From Halanaerobiales bacterium (GTDB lineage: Bacteria > Bacillota > Halanaerobiia > Halanaerobiales > M55B127), in the NCBI GenBank assembly GCA_021736965.1, contig JAIPEV010000074.1, positions 1 through 7,875 of the forward strand: a stretch of 7,875 nt of DNA. Reading direction: 5' to 3'. The notes under the pieces were generated by a model. That model saw nothing but the letters and a program-made list of their open reading frames with translations, did not search any database and was not told the DNA's origin. The position numbers were made by a program, and so were the translations under genes. Below, one piece after another: positions 1 through 5,535 of this stretch. How positions within the stretch are numbered: position 1 is the first letter of the stretch; the number at the start of each line of letters is the position of its first letter.

Positions 1-104
1 ATATGCACTAATCCTGTTTCTCCATCGGGGAGTTCAACAAAAGCACCAAAATTGGTAATACCAGTAACTTTTCCTTTAACTGTACTTCCTACTTCAACGG
101 ACAT
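1..104 (-). CDS. yabR: S1 RNA-binding domain protein, YabR-like (5' part only, cut by window edge)
   Basis: The first 34 residues are visible, beginning MSVEVGSTVKGKVTGI and continuing through NFGAFVEL to GLVHI; the frame runs off the left edge. This is the opening of an S1 (OB-fold) RNA-binding domain: the VKGKVTGI strand, the FGAFVEL strand and GLVHI are its hallmark elements. A protein opening directly with S1 downstream of divIC matches the YabR (general stress protein 13) type of small S1 protein known in Bacillus, where divIC and yabR are neighbours. Such proteins bind RNA or ribosomes in the cytoplasm; the exact role is not settled. The start is the ATG at 104, with AAGGAGG at 118-124 upstream, a rather long 13-nt spacing that includes eight T in a row. 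It has its own strong promoter at 144-172, so it need not depend on tex transcription. The family call is firm for the S1 domain and weaker for YabR because most of the protein is outside the window. Confidence 0.8.
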   Translation of the reverse strand, partial: MSVEVGSTVKGKVTGITNFGAFVELPDGETGLVH

Positions 105-117
105 ATTAAAAAAAATT

Positions 118-124
118 CCTCCTT
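118..124 (-). promoter_or_regulatory. Ribosome binding site of the S1-domain gene
   Basis: Reads AAGGAGG on the minus strand, a full anti-16S match. The distance to the ATG at 104 is 13 nt, longer than the 7-9 nt seen for most other genes here, and the spacer contains a run of eight T. No closer start codon is available in frame. Confidence 0.75.
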
Positions 125-143
125 GATATATTAATGTAAACTA

Positions 144-172
144 ATTATATTATAGATAAATACAGGTGTCAA
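144..172 (-). promoter_or_regulatory. Consensus sigma-A promoter for the S1-domain gene
   Basis: On the minus strand TTGACA (172 to 167) is followed by exactly 17 bases and then TATAAT (149 to 144), a perfect match to the vegetative sigma-A consensus in both boxes with optimal spacing. A second overlapping TATAAT lies at 154 to 149 but would have only a 12-bp spacer, so the downstream copy is the functional one. The expected transcript start is near 137, giving an untranslated leader of about 33 nt that contains the AAGGAGG. The element sits entirely between the tex stop (190) and the S1 start (104). I see no terminator between tex and this promoter. Confidence 0.88.
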
Positions 173-189
173 ATATATTTGCTAATGTT

Positions 190-2343
190 TTACATTTTTC
201 TCGTTAATGATATCCGGTTTCTTTTTTTATCTAGATCAATAATTTTGACAATTACTCTCTCCCCAATTGATATAATATCAAGAGGATGTTCAACATATTT
301 TTCACTCAACTCAGAAATGTGTATTAATCCATCCTGTTTAACCCCTATATCAACAAAAGCTCCAAAGTCAACTACATTTCTTACTATTCCATGTAAATTC
401 ATTCCCGCTTCTAGATCAGAAAACTTAATAATTTCATTTTTAAATACAGAATCAGGTAGCTCATCCCTGGGATCAAGACCAGGTTTTTTAAAATTTCTAA
501 TAATATCTTGTAAAGAATACTTGCCAATATCTAATTCATTTATTAAATTAATTTTATCTATTTGATCTAGCTTCTCTCTAATCTGTTTTAAAGTATTTTT
601 ATTTAAAATGTCTTTTTTGTTAAATCCTAATCTGTTTAATATGTTCTCTGCATCTTTATAATCTTCTGGATGGATAGAAGTAAATGCAAAAGGATCCTCT
701 TTACTATAAAACCTTAAAAACCCTGAAGCCTGCTCAAAAGTCTTTGTTCCTATCCCATAGACCTTTTTAAGTTCCGTACGTTGTTTGAACTTTCCATTAT
801 CCACTCTATATTTGATAATATTATCTGCTACATTACTATTAATACCAGATACATGTTTTAAAAGTAAAGAAGAAGCAGTATTTAAGTTTACTCCTACTTG
901 ATTTACCACAGATTCAACTACTTGATCAAGAGACTTTTTTAGTTCAGTTTGATTAACATCATGTTGATATTGTCCTACGCCAATCGATCTAGGATCTATT
1001 TTTACTAGTTCAGAAAGTGGGTCTTGAAGTCTTCTGGCAATTGAGATTGCTCCTCTAATGCTAAGATCAAGATCAGGAAACTCATCTCTTGCTTCTTTTG
1101 AGGCAGAATAAACAGATGCACCCGCTTCGTTTACAATAATATATTTAAGATCTCGATCAAAATTTAGTTCTGAAATAAATAGTTCTGTTTCCCTGGAGGC
1201 AGTACCATTACCGATTGCAATAGTATTAATTTCATATTTGTCAACAGCCTTTTTTAATATTTGAGTAGCCTTATCTTTCTGATTGGCAGATTGATGAGGA
1301 TATATTTTATCATATGTGATCAAGTTGCCTGTTTGATCAATTACAGCTATTTTACAACCAGTCCTGAAAGCAGGATCTATTCCCATAATTTTTTTCCCTT
1401 TATATGGTGGGGTTAAAAGTAATGATCTTAAATTCTTTTTAAATATTTCGATTGCACCTTTTTCTGCTCTATTTGTTAGTATATTTCTTATCTCACGATC
1501 TAAAGAGGGATTAATTAATCTTTTATAAGAATCAACAATAATTTCTGTAATCATTGTGTTAATATTTATATTATATTCTTTTAAAAATAACTCTTTAATT
1601 ATATTTAATATTATTTTTTCATTATGAATAAGATTTACTTTTAAAATTTCTTCTTTTTCTGCTCTATTAATCGCTAGTATACGATGATTTGGTATTTTTT
1701 TTATCTTTTCTTTATACTCATAATAAAGTTGATATTTATTTGTTTCATCTTCTATATCAACATATTTTTCTGTATAAATTTTACTATTAGAAAGCATATA
1801 TTCTCTAATATTTTTTCTTACTTCACTGTTATTTGAAATTATATCTGCAATTATATCACAAGCACCATTAATTATATCTTCTACTTTATTTAATTCTTTT
1901 TTAGGATCTATATATTCTTTTGCTTCTTTTGATATTTGGTCTGGATTTAAACCATTTAAAATTTGATTTGCCAAAGGCTTTAAACCATTATCAACTGCCC
2001 GTGATGCTCTAGTTTCTCTTTTCTCTTTATAAGGCCTATAGATATCTTCAACTTCATTTATAGTTTCTGCTTTTTTTAATTTATTACTTAGTTTTTCAGT
2101 TAATTCATCTCTTTTTTTGAGGATGCTTTTAATTTCTTCTTTTCTTTTAAAAAGATTCTTAAAATAATTATTTTCTTCTTCAATCCTCCTAATTTCTATT
2201 TCATCTAATCCACCTGTTTGTTCTTTTCTATATCTAGCAATAAATGGCACCGTATTACCTTCTGATAAAAGAGTTACAACTTCTTTAACTGATTTTTCTT
2301 TAATATTTAATTTAGCTGATATTATATTAACTAACTTATTCAT
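190..2343 (-). CDS. tex: Tex-family RNA-binding transcription accessory protein
   Basis: The protein has 717 residues, the usual length for Tex (Bacillus YdcI is similar). Tex is a cytoplasmic nucleic-acid-binding protein linked to transcription; its precise biochemical role is not settled. Visible parts in order: the N-terminal helical Tex domain with TVPFIARYRKE (31-41) and IYRPYK (101-106); a YqgF/RNase H-like fold opening at GIDPAFRTGCKIAVID (321-336), with IGNGTASRET (377-386) and VNEAGASVYSAS (404-415); KIDPRSIGVGQYQHDVNQ (448-465); a helix-hairpin-helix region from about 480 to 550 beginning VNQVGVNLNTAS; the linker PGLDPRDELP (621-630); and a C-terminal S1 domain from about 642 with FGAFVDIG and GLIHISEL. 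All hallmark motifs are present and the frame is intact. The start is the ATG at 2343, with an AGGA core 7 nt upstream at 2351-2354. Only 9 bp separate it from the divIC stop, so the two are almost certainly co-transcribed. Confidence 0.97.
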   Translation of the reverse strand: MNKLVNIISAKLNIKEKSVKEVVTLLSEGNTVPFIARYRKEQTGGLDEIEIRRIEEENNYFKNLFKRKEEIKSILKKRDELTEKLSNKLKKAETINEVEDIYRPYKEKRETRASRAVDNGLKPLANQILNGLNPDQISKEAKEYIDPKKELNKVEDIINGACDIIADIISNNSEVRKNIREYMLSNSKIYTEKYVDIEDETNKYQLYYEYKEKIKKIPNHRILAINRAEKEEILKVNLIHNEKIILNIIKELFLKEYNININTMITEIIVDSYKRLINPSLDREIRNILTNRAEKGAIEIFKKNLRSLLLTPPYKGKKIMGIDPAFRTGCKIAVIDQTGNLITYDKIYPHQSANQKDKATQILKKAVDKYEINTIAIGNGTASRETELFISELNFDRDLKYIIVNEAGASVYSASKEARDEFPDLDLSIRGAISIARRLQDPLSELVKIDPRSIGVGQYQHDVNQTELKKSLDQVVESVVNQVGVNLNTASSLLLKHVSGINSNVADNIIKYRVDNGKFKQRTELKKVYGIGTKTFEQASGFLRFYSKEDPFAFTSIHPEDYKDAENILNRLGFNKKDILNKNTLKQIREKLDQIDKINLINELDIGKYSLQDIIRNFKKPGLDPRDELPDSVFKNEIIKFSDLEAGMNLHGIVRNVVDFGAFVDIGVKQDGLIHISELSEKYVEHPLDIISIGERVIVKIIDLDKKRNRISLTRKM

Positions 2344-2352
2344 CTAATCATC

Positions 2353-2673
2353 CTATTCTTTCGACTTTTTGTTTCCCTGATTATCTTCATCTTCTTCTAC
2401 AGGTATAAAAAGAATTTCACCTGGTTTAACTAAACCTAGTTCTTCCCTGGCAACTCTTTCAATATATTCTAGGCTTCTAACTCTTTGAATTTCTTCCTGT
2501 AGTTGATTGTTTTTTTTAATTTGATTATCAACTTCTTCCTGTAGTTCTATTAAATTATCCTCTAGTTGATTTACCTTCATTAAATTAGAAACTAATTTAA
2601 ACCCAAATATTATAATTACAATTATTAATATATAAATCATAACTTTTTTAAAAACTGTTTCAAAGTTCATCAT
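2353..2673 (-). CDS. divIC: DivIC/FtsB-type septum formation initiator
   Basis: A 106-residue bitopic membrane protein. A short N-terminal stretch is followed by one very hydrophobic segment (about 10-29, rich in Ile), a coiled-coil region (about 33-70) with LQEE repeated at 44-47 and 58-61, exactly two heptads apart, then the family signature YIERVAREELGLVKPGEILF (70-89) and a charged tail. DivIC/FtsB proteins join FtsL and DivIB/FtsQ in the divisome and help switch on septal peptidoglycan synthesis; the coiled coil would be outside the membrane. Two adjacent Met codons (2673 and 2670) compete as starts. The GGGAG at 2679-2683 lies 5 nt from the first and 8 nt from the second, so the second may be the real one. 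It sits 17 bp after the DUF2148 gene and 9 bp before tex, implying one operon. In Bacillus divIC is directly followed by yabR; here tex lies between them. DivIC and FtsB cannot be told apart from sequence alone, and the neighbourhood favours DivIC. Confidence 0.9.
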   Translation of the reverse strand: MMNFETVFKKVMIYILIIVIIIFGFKLVSNLMKVNQLEDNLIELQEEVDNQIKKNNQLQEEIQRVRSLEYIERVAREELGLVKPGEILFIPVEEDEDNQGNKKSKE

Positions 2674-2690
2674 AAAAACTCCCTGTTAAA

Positions 2691-3203
2691 TTATCTATCA
2701 AAATAAATGTTTTTCCCTGAAGCAGAAATGGGTATCCCTATAACTATTTCACCATCAATAAGATTTAACCTCTTTGCAGATACACCAATTCTATACATTA
2801 TTCTATTATCAACATTTAATATACTTGCTGTCTTAACTGCAGAACCAACGGCAATACCTAAATCAATCAATCTCCATGCACATACTGGACCATCAAACTC
2901 AACACCACTTTTTATTTTGAGATCATTACATTTATCAAAACCACATGCCCCACAGTTTAGACCTAATACATCTGCTTCATTTAATGATACTAATAATACT
3001 TGATCACTTTTTAATACATTTTTACCATCTCTATCAAAGTTATTTTTACCACTCTCTTTACCATATTTAACCATGTCTTCAGCAAGTTTCTTTATGCCAT
3101 CTTCTTTAATTACCTTTATTTCAACGAAGTCTTGACCTCCTGCTTTAGGAGCGGTTCTTGCTGATAAAGCCATAAACTCTGCTGCTGTTTTTAATATATT
3201 AAT
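2691..3203 (-). CDS. DUF2148 ferredoxin-domain protein (probable ATT start)
   Basis: A small soluble protein of unknown function in the DUF2148 family, described as containing a ferredoxin domain. Counting from the internal ATG at 3173 (160 residues), four cysteines fall at 74, 77, 82 and 98 (CGACGFDKC, then GPVCAW), a C-x2-C-x4-C-x15-C pattern suited to an iron-sulphur cluster. The conserved ARTAPKAGG stretch is at residues 5-13 and the helix LGIAVGSAVKTAS follows the last Cys. The ATG at 3173 has only a weak ribosome site and cuts into the helix that family members carry before ARTAPK. In frame upstream of it there is no ATG, GTG or TTG before the stop at 3228-3230. A strong GGGAGG (3212-3217) sits 8 nt before an in-frame ATT at 3203, giving a 170-residue protein that opens MNILKTAAEFMALSARTAPK. 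I therefore place the start at 3203; a conservative reading is 3173. It is followed 17 bp later by divIC. The family call is firm, the start is inferred and the function unknown. Confidence 0.85.
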   Translation of the reverse strand: MNILKTAAEFMALSARTAPKAGGQDFVEIKVIKEDGIKKLAEDMVKYGKESGKNNFDRDGKNVLKSDQVLLVSLNEADVLGLNCGACGFDKCNDLKIKSGVEFDGPVCAWRLIDLGIAVGSAVKTASILNVDNRIMYRIGVSAKRLNLIDGEIVIGIPISASGKNIYFDR

Positions 3204-3211
3204 TTTGATTA

Positions 3212-3217
3212 CCTCCC
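3212..3217 (-). promoter_or_regulatory. Ribosome binding site favouring the ATT start of the DUF2148 gene
   Basis: GGGAGG on the minus strand, 8 nt from the ATT at 3203 but about 38 nt from the first ATG at 3173. The site would be useless for the ATG, which is the main reason for the upstream start call. Confidence 0.6.
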
Positions 3218-3230
3218 TTTTTAAAATTTA

Positions 3231-3264
3231 ATAAAGCAGCCAGTATGATCACCAGCTGCTTTAT
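3231..3264 (-). terminator. Rho-independent terminator of the lacI-ABC ATPase unit
   Basis: A perfect 10-bp inverted repeat: ATAAAGCAGC (3231-3240) pairs with GCTGCTTTAT (3255-3264). In minus-strand RNA the stem can continue inward through U-G, G-U, G-C, U-A and G-U pairs to an AUCA tetraloop, giving about 15 bp; plus-strand RNA loses these wobble pairs. That asymmetry supports minus-strand use. The hairpin is followed on that strand by a T-rich but broken tract (CTTTAT, then TAAATTTT), so termination may be incomplete. It begins 24 bp after the stop codon of the ABC ATPase gene and ends before the DUF2148 gene. Confidence 0.75.
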
Positions 3265-3293
3265 ATTATATCTTATTTTTATTATTATTTAAA
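3265..3293 (-). promoter_or_regulatory. Candidate promoter of the DUF2148-divIC-tex operon
   Basis: On the minus strand TTTAAA (3293 to 3288, 4 of 6 matches to the -35 consensus) is followed by 17 bases and a perfect TATAAT (3270 to 3265). It overlaps the stop of the ABC ATPase gene and abuts the terminator, so transcription would begin near 3258, inside the first arm of the hairpin. Such a transcript could not form the complete terminator. In so AT-rich a region a chance match is possible, but this is the best promoter candidate between the terminator and the next gene. Confidence 0.4.
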
Positions 3294-4398
3294 ATAAAGC
3301 TTCTTCAGTTTCATTATCAAAAACATGCATTTTTTGAGTATAAACTCCTAATTTAATTTTATCTCCAACTTTCGCTTCACTTTCAGCATCAACTCTAGCT
3401 ATCATTGAATGTTCGTCAACTGCTAAGTAGAGATAAATTTCTGAACCCATTGGTTCGACAACTTCAACTTCAGCTTCAAAAGAATTTTCATCAGTTATAT
3501 CTAGATCATGAGTGATTTCTGCATCAGTTAAGTTCTCTGGTCTAATACCAAATACAACTCTTTTATTTACATAATCTTTTACTTTATCTTTAAGTTGATC
3601 GGGAATTTTTACTTTGAAAGCCCCAAATCCTTCTGTATAATAATCATCGCCTTCTTTTACTATCTTTGCATCTAAAAAGTTCATAGCAGGACTACCAATA
3701 AATCCAGCAACAAACATATTATTAGGATGATTATAAAGTTCTAAAGGTTCATCTACCTGTTGTACATATCCATCCTTTAACACTACTATTCTGTCACCCA
3801 TTGTCATTGCTTCTGTTTGATCATGGGTAACATAGATAACCGTAGTCTTTAATCTATCGTGTAACTTACTTAACTCTGTTCTCATCTGCACACGTAATTT
3901 CGCGTCAAGATTAGAAAGAGGCTCGTCCATTAAGAATACTTTAGGCTCTCTTACAATTGCTCTCCCTAATGCAACCCGTTGTCTTTGACCACCAGATAGT
4001 TGTTTTGGTTTTCTCTCTAATAGTGGTTCAATACTCAATATTTCAGCTGCTTCTTGAACTCTTCTCTCAATTTCTTCTTTGGGAAATTTCCTTAATTTCA
4101 AGCCAAAAGCCATATTATCATATACATTCATATGAGGATATAGGGCATAATTTTGAAAGACCATTGCAATGTCCCTATCTTTAGGAGGAATATCGTTTAC
4201 AACCTTATCTCCTATCTTAATAACACCTTCACTTATTTCCTCTAATCCAGCAATCATTCTTAAATCAGTTGATTTACCACAACCCGAAGGGCCAACTAGT
4301 ACTAAAAATTCTTTGTCCTTTATTTCTATATTTTGATCATTTGCGGCAACTACCTCACCAAATCTCTTAGTCACATTTTCAAAAGTTACACTCGCCAT
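3289..4398 (-). CDS. msmX: Sugar ABC transporter ATPase, MsmX/UgpC/MalK family
   Basis: 369 residues, the normal length for the MalK/UgpC group. It would hydrolyse ATP on the cytoplasmic face of a carbohydrate importer; in Gram-positives one such ATPase often serves several permease/binding-protein sets. Seen in order: Walker A GPSGCGKS (36-43), Q-loop Q82 in FQNYALYP, signature LSGGQRQR (134-141), Walker B with D158 and E159 in VFLMDEP, D-loop SNLD (162-165), switch His192 in YVTHDQ, then a C-terminal TOBE/regulatory domain from about residue 235 containing FGIRPENL. All catalytic residues are intact. One oddity is Asp45 right after the Walker A Ser-Thr, where relatives usually have Thr or Leu (GKSTTLR or GKSTLLR); the codon is GAT. 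The start is the ATG at 4398, with AAGGAGG at 4408-4414 overlapping the TAA stop of lacI. No permease or binding protein is encoded in the window. The specific symbol is a family-level choice. Confidence 0.95.
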   Translation of the reverse strand: MASVTFENVTKRFGEVVAANDQNIEIKDKEFLVLVGPSGCGKSTDLRMIAGLEEISEGVIKIGDKVVNDIPPKDRDIAMVFQNYALYPHMNVYDNMAFGLKLRKFPKEEIERRVQEAAEILSIEPLLERKPKQLSGGQRQRVALGRAIVREPKVFLMDEPLSNLDAKLRVQMRTELSKLHDRLKTTVIYVTHDQTEAMTMGDRIVVLKDGYVQQVDEPLELYNHPNNMFVAGFIGSPAMNFLDAKIVKEGDDYYTEGFGAFKVKIPDQLKDKVKDYVNKRVVFGIRPENLTDAEITHDLDITDENSFEAEVEVVEPMGSEIYLYLAVDEHSMIARVDAESEAKVGDKIKLGVYTQKMHVFDNETEEALF

Positions 4399-4407
4399 TA
4401 ATTAATT

Positions 4408-4414
4408 CCTCCTT
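4408..4414 (-). promoter_or_regulatory. Ribosome binding site of the ABC ATPase, overlapping the lacI stop
   Basis: The minus strand reads TAAGGAGG, in which the TAA stop of lacI (4415 to 4413) shares two bases with the AAGGAGG. The spacing to the ATG at 4398 is 9 nt. The arrangement implies co-transcription and allows ribosomes ending lacI to re-engage at the ATPase gene. Confidence 0.8.
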
Positions 4415-5417
4415 AGTATTTAGTAGATTTCCCAATCTTTAAAGTTGGTTTTAAAACTTTAATTTCCTCTTTTGCCTGATCATCATTGATTAAATTTATT
4501 AAAACCTCTGCAGCTAACTTGCCTGCTTTTTCAAGAGGTTCTACAACCCTGGTTAACTCTGGTTCAATAATTGAATTAATTAAAGTATCACCATATGTAA
4601 CTACTGGATAATCCTGAGGTATGAAAAATCCACCCATTTTTATTGACTCAATTAATCCAAGAGTTAATAAATCACTTGTTACAAAAAAACTATCAGGATT
4701 TATGTCTATATTAACAAGCTGTGTAAATGCTAAATATCCAGCTTCTCTACTACCATCAGTTTTAATAATAAGCTCATTATTATATTCTATCATGTTATCT
4801 TTTAAAGCTTTTTTATAACCTTTAATTTTTTCACTTTCTATGTATTCATCATTTTTTGCTGCAGTAATTAACCCAATATTTTCAAAACCTAAATTTATTA
4901 AATATTCAGTTGCAAGATATGCACCATAACTAGCATCTATTAAGATGGTAGGAATTAATATTTCTTCACAAAGTCTATTAACTAAAACAATATTTTTATG
5001 ACCTCTTAATACAGTATTAACTATATGTTGATCCGCTATTTCTCCACCAAGAATTACTGCTCCATCCACTCTTTTTTCTTGTAATAAATTTAAATATTTT
5101 TTTTCTTTTTTAAGATCATTTTGAGTATTACATAATATTATTTGATAACCATCTTTTTCTGCAATATATTCAATATTTTCAACCAAACTTGAGTAATTAC
5201 CTTTTGAAAGCCCTGGAATTAAAAGAGCCAAGATATGAGTTTCCTGTTTTGCTAGCCCCTGGGCCAATTTGTTAGGTTGAAAATCATACTTTTTAGCTAT
5301 CTCCAAAATCTTTTGTTTTGTTTCTTTGCCTACACCTGGTTTCCCATTAATAGCTCTTGAAACTGTTGATTCAGCAACTCCAACCATCTTTGCAATATCC
5401 TTTAAAGTAATCGGCAA
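4413..5417 (-). CDS. LacI-family transcriptional regulator
   Basis: A 334-residue, full-length LacI/GalR-type DNA-binding regulator. The N-terminal helix-turn-helix is ITLKDIAKMVGVAESTVSRAINGKPGV (3-29, quoted around its core VGVAESTVSRAI), followed by the hinge region NKLAQGLAKQ (49-58) that inserts in the operator minor groove, and a periplasmic-binding-protein-like effector domain from about 60 to the end, with VDGAVILGG (117-125), VNRL (146-149), the TSDLLTLG loop (247-254) and TRVVEPLEKAG (289-299). The effector is probably a sugar but cannot be read from sequence. The start is a TTG at 5417, supported by AAGGAGG 8 nt upstream (5426-5432); no ATG fits in frame. A strong dyad directly upstream (5432-5465) suggests autoregulation. 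The downstream ABC ATPase shares the transcript, so this protein likely controls the supply of a sugar-uptake ATPase. Confidence 0.95.
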   Translation of the reverse strand: MPITLKDIAKMVGVAESTVSRAINGKPGVGKETKQKILEIAKKYDFQPNKLAQGLAKQETHILALLIPGLSKGNYSSLVENIEYIAEKDGYQIILCNTQNDLKKEKKYLNLLQEKRVDGAVILGGEIADQHIVNTVLRGHKNIVLVNRLCEEILIPTILIDASYGAYLATEYLINLGFENIGLITAAKNDEYIESEKIKGYKKALKDNMIEYNNELIIKTDGSREAGYLAFTQLVNIDINPDSFFVTSDLLTLGLIESIKMGGFFIPQDYPVVTYGDTLINSIIEPELTRVVEPLEKAGKLAAEVLINLINDDQAKEEIKVLKPTLKIGKSTKY

Positions 5418-5425
5418 ATATGATT

Positions 5426-5432
5426 CCTCCTT
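5426..5432 (-). promoter_or_regulatory. Ribosome binding site fixing the TTG start of lacI
   Basis: AAGGAGG on the minus strand with 8-nt spacing to the TTG at 5417. It abuts the outer arm of the operator dyad, sharing one base, so a bound repressor or a folded leader could also hinder access to it. Confidence 0.75.
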
Positions 5433-5465
5433 ATAGGTTTGCGCAAGGGCTTGCGCTAGCCTATA
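5432..5465. promoter_or_regulatory. Composite palindromic operator upstream of lacI
   Basis: Two nested perfect inverted repeats share one centre at 5448.5: inner arms GCGCAAG (5441-5447) and CTTGCGC (5450-5456) around a GG, and outer arms TATAGG (5432-5437) and CCTATA (5460-5465). Of 17 possible pairs, 14 match. The GC-rich core stands out sharply in this AT-rich DNA. The position, just upstream of the lacI start and at the expected transcript start, fits an operator bound by the LacI-family protein itself. LacI-family sites are typically palindromes of about 14-20 bp, which the inner repeat matches. The identity of the bound protein is inferred. Confidence 0.72.
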
Positions 5466-5472
5466 TAATATA
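5465..5472 (-). promoter_or_regulatory. Candidate -10 region of the lacI promoter next to the operator
   Basis: Overlapping near-consensus -10 hexamers TATATT (5472 to 5467) and TATTAT (5470 to 5465) lie against the upstream edge of the dyad, placing the transcript start near 5458-5460, inside the operator. No good -35 box is visible at 16-18 bp, so this is only a candidate; an alternative lies at 5507-5535. Confidence 0.35.
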
Positions 5473-5506
5473 TTCTCGGGTTTTAGTGAAATTCCTTCTT
5501 TTATCT

Positions 5507-5535
5507 ATTATAAATTTGCTATATACCAATTTAAA
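5507..5535 (-). promoter_or_regulatory. Alternative lacI promoter overlapping the methyltransferase stop
   Basis: TTTAAA (5535 to 5530), 17 bases, then a perfect TATAAT (5512 to 5507) on the minus strand, overlapping the stop codon of the methyltransferase gene. Transcription would begin near 5500 and the operator dyad would lie about 35-68 nt downstream, where a repressor could act as a roadblock. The -35 box is poor and the region AT-rich, so chance is a real alternative. Confidence 0.33.

Noticed and set aside
179..565. Plus-strand open frame of 128 codons opposite the tex 3' end
   Set aside because: It lies wholly antisense to the strongly supported Tex frame, with no family motif; it is a by-product of the AT-rich opposite strand. 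The same holds for the plus-strand frames at 2707-3003, 3957-4184, 4621-4818 and 7042-7254.
5432..5465. The lacI dyad as a terminator for the methyltransferase operon
   Set aside because: No T tract follows either arm on the minus strand; AAACC and the ribosome site follow instead, so an operator is the better reading.
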